From Nectonema munidae (Eukaryota > Nematomorpha > Nectonematoida > Nectonematidae), in the NCBI GenBank assembly GCA_030549495.1, contig JAUIRK010000036.1:186001-250000 (forward strand): a stretch of 64,000 bases of DNA. The letters are read 5' to 3'. This document shows, in pieces, positions 54,901-64,000 of this stretch. Numbering within the stretch: position 1 is the stretch's first letter; each line of letters starts with the position of its first letter. Under the pieces are notes generated by a model that was not told the origin of the DNA, made no database searches, and saw nothing but the letters and a program-made list of their open reading frames with translations. The position numbers and the translations under genes were made by a program.

Positions 54901-57900
54901 TTGTTTTCTACATTGATAAATTTTGTGTGAACATACGCTTTACATTAACCCGTTAACGACCAGAATAATCAAACGATATCTAATGTAAAGCAGAAGATTT
55001 GTATTAAAGAGCATTGATAAACGCAGACGATTTTATTTTTGTAAAGTCGACTATAGTCGACTCTTGGCATTAACGGGTTAAAAAGTCATTCGCTTCATAA
55101 ATTTTTGTCAAAGGCTTTAACTAAAAAAAAGTGTAAGGTAAAGTGTAAGTAAGGTAAAAAGTGTAGCACAATTGTGTTATTTGTTTTCTACATTGATAAA
55201 TTTTGTGTGAACATACGCTTTACATTAACCCGTTAACGACCAGAATAATCAAACGATATCTAATGTAAAGCAGAAGATTTGTATTAAAGAGCTTTGATAA
55301 ACGCAGACGATTTTATTTTTGTAAAGTGGACTATAGTCGACTCTTGGCATTAACGGGTTAAAAAGTCATTCGCTTCATAAATTTTTGTCAAAGGCTTTAA
55401 CTAAAAAAAGTGTAAGGTAAAGTGTAAGTAAGGTAAAAAGTGTAGCACAATTGTGTTATTTGTTTTCTACATTGATAAATTTTGTGTGAACATACGCTTT
55501 ACATTAACCCGTTAACGACCAGAATAATCAGACGATATCTAATGTAAAGCAGAAGATTTGTATTAAAGAGCATTGATAAACGCAGACGATTTTATTTTTG
55601 TAAAGTCGACTATAGTCGACTCTTGGCATTAACGGGTTAAAAAGTCATTCGCTTCATAAATTTTTGTCAAAGGCTTTAACTAAAAAAAGTGTAAGGTAAA
55701 GTGTAAGTAAGGTAAAAAGTGTAGCACAATTGTGTTATTTGTTTTCTACATTGATAAATTTTGTGTGAACATACGCTTTACATTAACCCGTTAACGACCA
55801 GAATAATCAGACGATATCTAATGTAAAGCAGAAGATTTGTATTAAAGAGCTTTGATAAACGCAGACGATTTTATTTTTGTAAAGTCGACTATAGTCGACT
55901 CTTGGCATTAACGGGTTAAAAAGTCATTCGCTTCATAAATTTTTGTCAAAGGCTTTAACTAAAAAAAGTGTAAGGTAAAGTGTAAGTAAGGTAAAAAGTG
56001 TAGCACAATTGTGTTATTTGTTTTCTACATTGATAAATTTTGTGTGAACATACGCTTTACATTAACCCGTTAACGACCAGAATAATCAGACGATATCTAA
56101 TGTAAAGCAGAAGATTTGTATTAAAGAGCATTGATAAACGCAGACGATTTTATTTTTGTAAAGTCGACTATAGTCGACTCTTGGCATTAACGGGTTAAAA
56201 AGTCATTCGCTTCATAAATTTTTGTCAAAGGCTTTAACTAAAAAAAGTGTAAGGTAAAGTGTAAGTAAGGTAAAAAGTGTAGCACAATTGTGTTATTTGT
56301 TTTCTACATTGATAAATTTTGTGTGAACATACGCTTTACATTAACCCGTTAACGACCAGAATAATCAAACGATATCTAATGTAAAGCAGAAGATTTGTAT
56401 TAAAGAGCTTTGATAAACGCAGACGATTTTATTTTTGTAAAGTCGACTATAGTCGACTCTTGGCATTAACGGGTTAAAAAGTCATTCGCTTCATAAATTT
56501 TTGTCAAAGGCTTTAACTAAAAAAAGTGTAAGGTAAAGTGTAAGTAAGGTAAAAAGTGTAGCACAATTGTGTTATTTGTTTTCTACATTGATAAATTTTG
56601 TGTGAACATACGCTTTACATTAACCCGTTAACGACCAGAATAATCAGACGATATCTAATGTAAAGCAGAAGATTTGTATTAAAGAGCATTGATAAACGCA
56701 GACGATTTTATTTTTGTAAAGTCGACTATAGTCGACTCTTGGCATTAACGGGTTAAAAAGTCATTCGCTTCATAAATTTTTGTCAAAGGCTTTAACTAAA
56801 AAAAGTGTAAGGTAAAGTGTAAGTAAGGTAAAAAGTGTAGCACAATTGTGTTATTTGTTTTCTAAATTGATAAATTTTGTGTGAACATACGCTTTACATT
56901 AACCCGTTAACGACCAGAATAATCAGACGATATCTAACGTAAAGCAGAAGATTTGTATTAAAGAGCATTGATAAACGCAGACGATTTTATTTTTGTAAAG
57001 TCGACTATAGTCGACTCTGGGCGTTAACTGGTTAATAGGACAATGCATTATTATTATTATTATAGCAGAATAAGGAATTTTTACTTCTATGAAGTTGTAA
57101 ATAAATTATCGAGCTGTCGAATCATTATCGATTCAGGTACCCGAAATCATTAAGCTAAGTTTCTATCGAAAACAAGAAATTTAATGTAAGAAAAAATCTA
57201 AATTGAAATTCCTTGATTAACACACATGAAAGTTGGAATAAAAAAATAAACAGTACTGATAAAATATATCAGCAACATCCATTTTCAATGACTTCCTTGG
57301 TCATTATATATTGGTCAATATTTGACCTTGGTCATAGATATCGTCTGCTTTCCCGTTAACGACCAGAATAATCAGAAGATATCTAATGTAAAGCAGAAGA
57401 TTTGTATTAAAGAGCTTTGATAAACGCAGACGATTTTATTTTTGTAAAGTCGACATTGGGCGTTAACGGGTTAAAGAGCTAAATCACTTTTCATGTGATG
57501 CAAAGGAGATTTCTTTCCTTCGATTTTTACTATTATCTTCATCATAACATTTTCAAGTAAAATGCAGCATCCAACTTAGGCTTGCTTCGTCGGCGTAATT
57601 CTTGAGTCAAGGTTAGGTGTATTTCGCTTTCGTGAAATCCTTGAAAATGAATTTTAAATGTTCACAGAATATTTGCATCTCTATAAACTTTTGACTATTC
57701 AAATTTTTTCTCCAATTTGCATAATACTTGATCGACATGCGCTCGACCAATTACTAAATCGGCCTTAAGTGTACAATTTTGAAAACCTATTGCCGAGGTT
57801 AGAATTAGCTTTAGTTTTACGGTTGAGGTTAGGTTTTGTGTTAGCGCAATCGTACATATACACACATACTTTTAAATATACGTTTTTTGACATTCTTGAC

Positions 57901-60900
57901 ACAAACTTTCCTATTTATTTGTATTAATACACGCCTAACACAAAAAACATGTGGATATGCATACGCGCATACCTATCAATACATGTATATACTACATACA
58001 TATTGACATTAAACACCCATACACTGAAATACTTTGGACTGAAAAACAGCGGCATAGCCTATAAACGATACTGTGAATAGAAAACATCGCAAAATATACG
58101 CCGTAGACTCTTCCCAGAATCCTTTCTGAATTGAAGATTCATCTAAATCCTAATTCCAGTCCTATTAAAAGCTACACTTTACGAAAAATTAATTCATTTG
58201 TAAGATTAATTTGAAAGAGCGAGATCAGAATATGGATTTCAAATTAATAAACACAATTATTATTTAGCGCTGTTCAGTTCTTAAGTTCACTTCCCTCCAC
58301 TGCCCTGACTTGGAGGCGTCCGCAAACTTCGAATCTGGAAAATGAAGCAGCAGGTTGTCAATTCGGTCTCAAGTATCAATATATTTAGATGCTGAATTGT
58401 CTTGCCGACAAATTGTGCCTGAACCAGGTCATTTGAAAACTATTCATTTTTTCTTTGAAACGAATATTGCAGCTTCACAAGTTTAGTTCATGCGATCCCA
58501 TTTATTTTATAGGGCAGAAAAATTGCGAACGAGTTCATATAAGAAAAGTTTGCTTTGTATAATAATTTAGCCAGAAATTCTTTCAATAAGTGTGAATGAA
58601 AATCTTTAAAATTTAAAGTTGTACCCAGAAATATCCTCTATTTTTTCATATGCCTTCCACATGTCGCTAACGATCGTACTACCTCGTAGAATGTTTTCCT
58701 TGATGCAGCTCTCCAGTGTACTCCGGTCTCTTAGCTCTACGGCATAAAGAAAGACATCTCTAGTTTCTTTACAAACGCCTTCAAACACCCACTGTTCCTT
58801 CAGCATTCTTCCTTGATTGTACTTGCTTTTAGCATAGACTGTTTTTATCAATTTCCACGGTTCAGTTTGGACCTCCAATCTTTACAGGGTTATTTAATAT
58901 TTCATGGGCACACACCTGAAACGAAAACGTTAGGTTAGATTAGGTCAGGTCTCAATTAGAGCTTCTGTCGCGAGATTTATCGAGTCTCAATTCTCGAGAA
59001 TTTTAGAATTTTTTTATTTCTTGATTCTCGAGAAATTTTTGTCGAGACTCAAGAATTAAAAAAAAATTTATTATTGAAAACATGTTAACTTTTGAATAAA
59101 TATTAATGAAAAATAAATAATTATGTGTAATGCACGATCAACTTTTGAATATTATAATTTTGAAGAAATTTTAGAATGTGCAAAAAATATTTTTGATAAA
59201 AATTTTTCTCATTATTAGGAGCATGAAACTGTTATTCAATAAAGTCAAATTCAGGTCGAATCTGTTGATGAGTTTGAAGAAGAATCTCTAACTCAAAGTT
59301 TAAATAGAGAAATTAAAGAATTCATGTATGATAAAAAAGAAGAAAAAGTTAGTACAATAGAAGAACTACAGATGTTCAAACAAAACAAAAATTTTGATTT
59401 ATCAGAATCGGTGCAATTGTTAAAAAAATTCTCTTTTATGCATCTAACCAACTTCTTGTCAATGCGGAAGAATTTTATCTCCAAAACGATTGAGTTTGAA
59501 AAACGAAACTTTAAATACTCCTGTTTTTTTAAAAAGTTATTCTACTAATAAAACAAAATATTTTTTTCGTAAAATATTTTTAACATTTTTTAACTTCTCG
59601 AAACTTTTCTCGAATCTCGAGAATCATATATTTTTTTTCTCGTTTCTCGAGAATTAAATTTTATCGAGAAATCAGAAGCTCTAGTCTCAATGTTAACTTA
59701 CCTCTCGTAGATAGTTGTTTTAGTCCTCAACCGCGTCATGGCGAATGCCCAGTTCGGCACTGCAGAATTTTATGCTCGTGTATTCTTTTGTTGATAGAAC
59801 AAAAGACTTTCTTATGTTAATAATATCTCATTCTCTTCACTTCTTTTTTCATCTGGTTACAACGTTTGAAAAGCTTGTACACTAGCATGTTTCATCTGAG
59901 TTGTTTTCTGCCTTTATTAATTGTGCCTCAAAATTGTGGAATGAAGGCAAAAATCCTACACAAAGAAGTTCATGGATATATATATATATATCAGGCGGCT
60001 TGCCCAAGCTTTTGTTGACGCGGATGGCACATAGAAAAAAATTAGACAAAATCATTACACATCATAACCATAGGTGAACAGTAGTCCATGATAATCGTGT
60101 CTTGCTTTATACTACTCTTATGTTTCAAAAGATGCCGTAGAGCCTCATTTGACAATACTGAGGGCCGCAATTTGGACAACACTGATAGCAGCGATTAAAT
60201 CTCTAACAGTGGAAGAAATCCCTTTAATGAAAGTTCGCTTTCTTTTCCAATGGAATTTCATATGACACTGGTGTCTCACGGGTTTCACAGAGGATTGACT
60301 TCGCTTTTTGCTAAAGTCTCTTTACTGTGAAGCTGTTAAATTGATATATTCTTATTTCAGGTTGTAACTCCAAAATTGTTTTCACGAAAGATTTTCCAGA
60401 GCAATACGAAAAGCAAGAGAAGATCATTCAATTGGTGAACAGTGCTCCGATTGGAGCTTTGTATGTTGGATTGTCAATGCATCCGGAATTGCAAGGAAGT
60501 GAAATTTCTGAGGCAGCAAAAACGCACCTATGCAAGTTTAAAGGTTTTTCTTTCAATCAGAACTTCTCTTATTTAAAAAGGAATTGCTATTTTTACGACA
60601 CAATCTTATCAACTAAGGCCGAAGTCTATTGTAACTTCTCTATGGGCAGCAAAACAATCGTACTTTGTATCTCACTTCTTTTCTTTTTTTATCTATTTCT
60701 TCTATAAATGATTTCTTTTAGTCGATTAAGGCCAGTAGGGCTTTAAATATCCAGAAAAAAAACAGGAGGATAATAAAAAACAATATTTATCTAACTTTGA
60801 TTTAAGAAATCAAAATGCTTTTTATTGATTTACAGAAGAAACATGTTATTTATTACAATGTCTTAATTTGACAAAGAAGTTACAATTAATGAGAACGTTG

Positions 60901-63900
60901 CGTTTAAAGTTTTTTAAAAGCTCTTCCAAACGGGGTTTTATTATTGACAGACAACATCGCATGTCGTGCTCCGGTGATAAACAATTTCGCTATTTATTTT
61001 TAACAGCCATTAAGACCTGAAAATGCAGTCTCACGCAAATACGTTGTTGGGAAAGGGAGAAGGGCCTTTGCTTGGAACCCAACCACTTCTTTTATTAATA
61101 AATCTATGTCCAGAAAGCACTCAAAGTTTCTGTTTTAAAATCATAGCTTTGTCATTTTTTATTTCAATTAGTTGCTCTTCTGATTGGTAGATATCTGAAA
61201 TTTCCTGAGGCAGATTTTCAATTTTCACATCAAATGGATTTCTGACCCAGCTATAATTGGACATATCTTCGGGAATGTATTTTTGGAATTCGAACATCAT
61301 TTTTTCCAGGTGTTGCACTACAATTTCTTTAACTTCATTAAAGGAAGCTTCATGAATTGTCTGCAAAATTAAAGTAAGGTTTGGGAAAATGAAGTTTTTC
61401 CAACGGAAATCTTTCGTTTTTCATAAGCTGAGCCACGCTTTGAATGCTGTCAACTTTTCTGCTGTTCCTACCAGTGTCTCATTTTGGCATTGCATTGTTG
61501 TATTCAAGTTGTTAATTTCTGTAAAAATGTCTGTGAGGTACGCCAATTGTAAAAGCCATTTTGAATTGTCAAACCAAGAAGCAAGTTGATGTTTTTGATA
61601 CACCAAAAAAATCTGAACTTCTAATCTCGTTTCCAGTAACCTCTGAAGAACTTCCCTTGAGATAACCATCGAACCTTAGAATGGTAGAGCAAATGGGTAT
61701 GTTCTTACCCAAAATTTTCGCACATCCGATTAAAAATTCTACTCTTTAGTGATTTAGATTTAATGAAGTTAAAGATTTGAATGACTTCTTTCATTACAAC
61801 ATTTAACTCCTCAGCTGGTGCACCATCACAACACACACTGTAACATTGATTCTAGGATAGTCCTTCATCTTTTGAAAAAGAATCCATCATTTTAAATATA
61901 TCTTCACCCGTTGTGGTAGTATGAAGCGGCTCGCAAGAGAGAAATTCTTCTTTCATATCGTCTGCTCCTTGAAATCTTACATAGACCATCAATTGAGCAT
62001 CATTACTAATGTCTATCGATTCATCCAACTGAAGACACTCTCCGAATTGACCACTTTTTTTTCAAAGATTCAATTAATTGACTTTTGATACGGTTTGACA
62101 TGTCAACAATGCAAGAATGAACTGTATTATGGTATCTCTTGGATTTTCCTAGCAGGCTTCACTAAATCTTCTCCGATTGTGTGGGACTTTTTCTCTTTTG
62201 CAATTCTCCAAGCTGCCACGAAAGTTGTCATAGTAGTAGAATGGAAAAGGGGAAAAGTCCTTTGTTACTTTGCGTATGAAATCTCTGGCTTTTTATTTTA
62301 ATTTCCTTTTTCTCGAAGAATTTTCTGTCACTGTTAGAAAAAGTAGCACGTTTAGCTTCAAGATGGCGCTTCAATTTATTTTCTTTCATCGCCCCGTTGC
62401 TAAGCACTTCCATACATAAAACGCATTGGGGCTTTGATACACCATGATCTCTTAATTCTGTAAATCCCAGATTGACAAATTCTTCTTTATAAAGAGTTTT
62501 TTAATCCATAGTGATGAAATAAAATCAAAACTATGATAAATTAATCCCTTGCTCGCACCTTCAAGAACAAGAAAAAATGGAATGCATATTAGCGCTGACA
62601 ACGCTCTTTTATTTCCCAAATTTATTGACATGTATTGACAAATATTTACTGTAAATGTGCCAGAGTTGCAATACTTCTGTTAATTGCGCTCTCGCTATAA
62701 CATAATAGAAACTAGGTAGGCAGGCACTTGGTATGCATTGCATTGTTTTTACTTGCAATTACAAGTGTATGCACTTTGCATGGACGAGAAGAGAATAGCC
62801 AATTGATTCGTAAATTTATTGATTTCTACTCGTATAATTAAGTTTTATTTTTGTTATTTCAAGATTTTTTTATCTTTCCGTTTTTCTCATTGGCTCTTGG
62901 CCACTTTAAGAAATATTTAGTTTTATGAAATATTCATTTAAATGAACATTAAAAATGGAAAAAAACGTTTAAAACTAAAAAAAATAAATATAAAACATTT
63001 TTGTATAACTTGAAAAAATATAACCTTACAACATGGAAGCTTCTACAAATATTTTTTTGCCAATTTGATAACAATTTCTCATAATGGCATTTTCTGCGTC
63101 TAGAAGGACTTGTTTGTTCTTTGATTTGATCTTTTTTCACACCAACACTGCAACTTCTTGTGTCTTTCAATAAACTTCCTTTTTCTTCATATTAAATTCA
63201 AGTTGTAGAGACAAATTTTTAATAAAACTACTGCGATATTCCAAATAATTTTTCTCTTATCTATAAAAGGATAATAGAAAACTGTCAAATAAATATTCGC
63301 AAGAATCAGGATCACTTTTTTCACTTTTTCAATTAAGTGACAAGCTAAATTGTGGCTGGTAAATTGCTATAAAAGTAGACTAGTGTACATTTGGAGTTTA
63401 TGCGCGAATGCAAAATAATGAAAAGATGAAGTTTGTAGTGTTCTATACGCCATATTTCATGATTCATAGCGACGCAAAACAATACAAAGATTCCGTTTAA
63501 AACAAACTTTTTATTGCGTTACTCCGTGATCTTGAAATCGACATTTCAAACTCTTTGAATCTTCATGTTAACATCCTTTTGAGGTGAGTGAGAAATGAAT
63601 GGAAGAACCCAGAAAAGTTCTATTATACAACAGTGAAAAAAATTTGATAGATGAATCGCTTCAGGGACTTGAGCTCTTGAGGCTGAATTGGCCTACTTCT
63701 TATGAAGAGGGGTATAATTTTGAATAAATTTTTAGAAGCTTTTCTGAACAAACCAGCGCACCTGAAAATGCTTTCAGCCAAGTATCCAGAATTTGCTTCA
63801 GTCTACGATGAGAAGTATAAAATGGCCGAAAAAATGAAAGCTGGCTTTTCTAAAGAACAAACGAAGGATGCCTTGTTTGAGTTGGATAAAATCTTGGGCA

Positions 63901-63924
63901 ATTTGGAGTCTTCTCTTGCTAAGG
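48804..63924 (+). CDS. GDAP1-like glutathione S-transferase-fold gene, copy 2 (runs off the window)
   Basis: Exons 48804-48962 (probable), 49419-49614, 60361-60543 and 63736-63924 join in frame; the last exon lies beyond 64000. The product shows VLLLINYLEIKPKYIDLDLL, GTVPVLIDG with cis-Pro, LNQSADINNYL (Gln where Glu/Asp is usual), APIGALYVGLSMHPELQGSE, MLSAKYPEFASVYDEKYKMA and LFELDKILGNLESS. Compared with copy 1, exon phases are the same and sizes are 196/202, 183/183 and 189/189. All acceptors are AG and all donors GT, so copy 2 looks functional as far as it can be seen. Introns are about 0.46, 10.7 and 3.2 kb, close to copy 1 where comparable. GST-fold is secure; GDAP1-like is the best guess within it; substrate unknown. 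Confidence 0.75.
49194..49325 (-). mobile_element. MITE family A copy with altered palindrome centre
   Basis: Minus strand: TTAACCCGCTAACGACC at one end and AACCGGTTAA at the other, internal motifs in order. Its palindrome is AGTCGACATATGTCGACT, still perfect, whereas the array copies have AGTCGACTATAGTCGACT. It lies in the first intron of GDAP1-like copy 2. Confidence 0.8.
49419..49614 (+). CDS. GDAP1-like copy 2, thioredoxin-fold exon
   Basis: Acceptor CTTTCTTTTTAAG, donor GTAAGT from 49615; 196 nt, phase 0 in and phase 1 out. Encodes VLLLINYLEI, NPDFLKINKAGTVPVLIDGN, LNQSADINNYLTENF. Confidence 0.85.
49900..50016 (+). repeat. tRNA-derived SINE copy 5
   Basis: Head AGTTGGTTAGATGCTTTGAT, B-box GGTTCGATCCC, CATCAAGCC, then AAGCTGCGCAATTATGCC and TCTCGATGAAAACACCC. 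The tail lacks the TCGATAC part. Confidence 0.75.
50017..50406. other. intronic AT-rich DNA
   Basis: No feature recognised in the intron between the SINE and the next MITE. Confidence 0.3.
50407..50544 (+). mobile_element. MITE family B, subtype with CCATAGAAATCAG
   Basis: TTAACCCATTAAGTACC at the left, GACTTAATGGGTTAA at the right. Motifs TCAGACGA, GCAGACGA and TCAGACCA at exactly 21 and 33 nt; the palindrome region reads TGTTCCCAAATGGGAGCA. Confidence 0.85.
50921..51049 (+). mobile_element. MITE family C copy
   Basis: Ends CCCTTTCGTGACCAG and TGGTCACGAAAGG. Motifs TCAGACTA, GCAGAAGA and GCAGACGA at exactly 21 and 33 nt, then the perfect palindrome TGTATCATATATGATACA 23 nt after the third motif starts. 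Only copy of this family in the window. Confidence 0.8.
51200..52260 (-). mobile_element. LINE fragment, third lineage: reverse transcriptase
   Basis: Minus strand: SPSINNSFPSSFKKTRVI, SYYRPISLICSISKIIYKRS (about 52020-51960), NNLFYSNQFGFRKTHLTGHL, then ILHTIWFDKNSLLFFQSNLS with DRLYKW (about 51790-51700), GVPQGS-like text near 51670, and the thumb part SENLKWENHLSQVISKISDA (about 51410-51340). Broken by several stops and shifts. 5' and 3' ends not found. Confidence 0.75.
52261..52530. repeat. GACTCC-rich repeat remnant
   Basis: CTGACTCCGACTCCAG (about 52275) and ACTCCGACTCCCCAGCGC (about 52502) bracket a stretch with repeated CTCCGACT, TCCGACTTC and CTCTGACT phrases. Similar phrases at 1982-2040 suggest a dispersed family. 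Confidence 0.4.
52678..52790 (+). mobile_element. MITE family A, shortened copy
   Basis: Begins TTACCCATTAACCACCAG, ends CTTTAACCGATTG. It has lost 13 nt between the second and third motifs (20 instead of 33) and half the palindrome. Confidence 0.7.
52990..53185. repeat. fold-back repeat
   Basis: AAATTATATAAAAATTCATT...AACAGATGCTTA (about 53003-53045) faces its near-complement TAAGCATCTGTTTCC...TTTTTATATAACTT (about 53140-53174). Arms of about 45 nt, roughly 85-90 percent paired, with a loop of about 95 nt. Confidence 0.65.
53213..53533. mobile_element. inverted-repeat MITE carrying GCAGACGA
   Basis: Outer ends TAGGGTTCGAAA and TTTTCGAACCCTA are inverted. Inner arms AGTAATCACCATTTCGTCTG (53254-53273) and CAGACGAAATGGTGATTACT (53425-53444) are perfect complements over 20 nt. 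The inner arm GCAGACGAAATGGTGATTAC resembles family B's GCAGACGAAGATGAAATTAC, so it may be a distant relative. Confidence 0.65.
53548..57035 (+). repeat. tandem array of a MITE-plus-spacer unit, 13 MITE copies, 279-280 bp period
   Basis: Family A MITEs start at 53548, 53828, 54108, 54387, 54666, 54945, 55225, 55504, 55783, 56062, 56341, 56620 and 56899. Between them is a constant spacer of about 140 bp (AAAGTCATTCGCTTCAT... to ...ACATACGCTTTACA). Period is 279 or 280, the difference being one A in a run. The array begins and ends in a MITE. Copies differ by a few bases: TCAGACG or TCAAACG, GCTTTGA or GCATTGA. Nearly all keep the palindrome AGTCGACTATAGTCGACT (one base changed in the 55225 copy). 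The isolated family A copies do not carry the spacer. Confidence 0.95.
57350..57474 (+). mobile_element. MITE family A copy, possibly inside a family B remnant
   Basis: CCCGTTAACGACCAG at the left and GCGTTAACGGGTTAA at the right. Immediately left lies GATATCGTCTGCTTT, the inverse of a family B start, which hints at insertion into another MITE. Confidence 0.75.
57475..58605. other. intronic DNA
   Basis: Slightly GC-richer than most of the window. No gene recognised; GAGGTTAGAATTAG and GAGGTTAGGTTTTG near 57796-57835 are short repeats. Confidence 0.3.
58606..58880 (-). mobile_element. Merlin-type transposase fragment
   Basis: Minus strand: KYNQGRMLKEQWVFEGVCKE, then RDVFLYAVELRDRSTLESCI, GSTIVSDMWKAYEKIEDISG and YNF before a stop. 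(K/R)YN.GR....WVFGG and ISD.WKAY are marks of the ISXO2-like DDE domain of eukaryotic Merlin elements, related to bacterial IS1016. The N-terminal zinc-binding part and the final catalytic motif are missing. No termini seen. The frame is open for 90 residues, so decay is modest. Confidence 0.75.
58957..59683 (+). mobile_element. hAT deletion derivative with perfect 8-bp duplication
   Basis: GTCTCAAT lies on both sides (58949-58956, 59684-59691). Ends are TAGAGCTTCTG and CAGAAGCTCTA, 11 bp perfect. The interior has repeated CTCGAGAA phrases and a piece of hAT C-terminal coding (VDEFEEESLTQSLNREIKEF, later NAEEFYLQND in another frame, 59260-59500). Non-autonomous. Confidence 0.85.
59692..60360. 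other. intronic DNA before the copy 2 exon
   Basis: No feature recognised apart from a TA-run at about 59973-59990 and the acceptor TTCTTATTTCAG at the end. Confidence 0.35.
60361..60543 (+). CDS. GDAP1-like copy 2, second conserved exon
   Basis: Acceptor TTATTTCAG, donor GTTTTT from 60544; 183 nt. Encodes KIVFTKDFPEQYEKQEKIIQ, LVNSAPIGALYVGLSMHPEL and SEISEAAKTHLCKFK. Canonical AG here contrasts with AT at the same place in copy 1. Confidence 0.85.
60880..62510 (-). mobile_element. hAT transposon remnant (ZBED/SCAND3-like) with BED finger
   Basis: Minus strand, right to left: a BED-type finger PQCVLCMEVLSNGAMKENKL with KRHLEAK (62435-62365; the second His of the finger is replaced by Arg), about 600 nt of degraded core with short hAT-like pieces (62000-61700), VISREVLQRLLETRLEVQIF, WLLQLAYLTDIFTEINNLN (61670-61480), PEDMSNYSWVRNPFDV (about 61240) and C-terminal LRETAFSGLMAVKNK with EHDMRCCLSIIKPRLEELL (about 61040-60920). 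Full N- to C-terminal order but many breaks. No TIR or duplication was found. Confidence 0.75.
62511..63735. other. intronic AT-rich DNA
   Basis: No gene recognised up to the acceptor AATTTTTAG at 63735. Confidence 0.35.
63736..63924 (+). CDS. GDAP1-like copy 2, third conserved exon
   Basis: Acceptor TTTTTAG, donor GTAAAT from 63925; 189 nt. Encodes EAFLNKPAHLKMLSAKYPEF, ASVYDEKYKMAEKMKAGFSK and ALFELDKILGNLESSLAK. The final exon (counterpart of 36505-36698) should lie within about 0.5 kb beyond the window if copy 2 resembles copy 1. Confidence 0.85.
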
Positions 63925-64000
63925 GTAAATTTGCTTCCGTTTTTGCTATCTGCATTAAATCAGCCACTTTTTCCATTGTTTCATCTACATCATCTAAATC

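Noticed and set aside
53548-57035. CRISPR-like array
   Set aside because: Units are 279-280 bp and spacers are identical rather than unique; this is a eukaryotic tandem repeat built from a MITE.

Overview
The window looks like nuclear DNA of an invertebrate animal, most likely an arthropod: it is AT-rich, has host genes split by GT-AG introns, and is packed with layered eukaryotic transposons. A crustacean such as a copepod would fit, but this is a guess from the style of the repeats; nothing here fixes the species.

Host genes are few. Left end, minus strand: a ZNHIT1-like HIT zinc-finger gene (938-1525) and an intronless MRM2-like mitochondrial rRNA 2'-O-methyltransferase (3156-3887). From 22300 to the right edge, plus strand: two tandem paralogues of a GDAP1-like glutathione S-transferase-fold gene. 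Copy 1 has four recognisable exons (22300-22501, about 32155-32337, 35829-36017, 36505-36698) ending in a stop codon. Copy 2 has a probable first exon (48804-48962) and three further exons (49419-49614, 60361-60543, 63736-63924), and runs off the window. Exon phases match throughout and exon sizes nearly so. Most of the right two thirds of the window is therefore intron of, or spacer between, these two genes.

Mobile DNA fills the rest. 9039-14343 is a near full-length LINE with an inverted 5' part (twin priming) and a perfect 13-bp target duplication. 23233-27787 is a hAT element with an 8-bp duplication; it hosts an unclassified TIR element (24368-26492) and a hAT MITE. 28420-31854 is a piggyBac element hosting another hAT MITE. 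Fragments of hAT, Tc1/mariner, Merlin, piggyBac and at least four LINE lineages follow, with a broken Ty3/gypsy fossil at 45690-48420. tRNA-derived SINEs occur five times.

The most unusual signal is a group of short TTAA-CCC...GGG-TTAA elements (piggyBac-type ends). Three sequence families share a strict internal layout: three CAGACGA-like motifs spaced 21 and 33 nt apart, then about 22-23 nt on a palindrome whose sequence differs between families while staying self-complementary. One family has become the core of a 13-copy, 279-280 bp tandem array (53548-57035).
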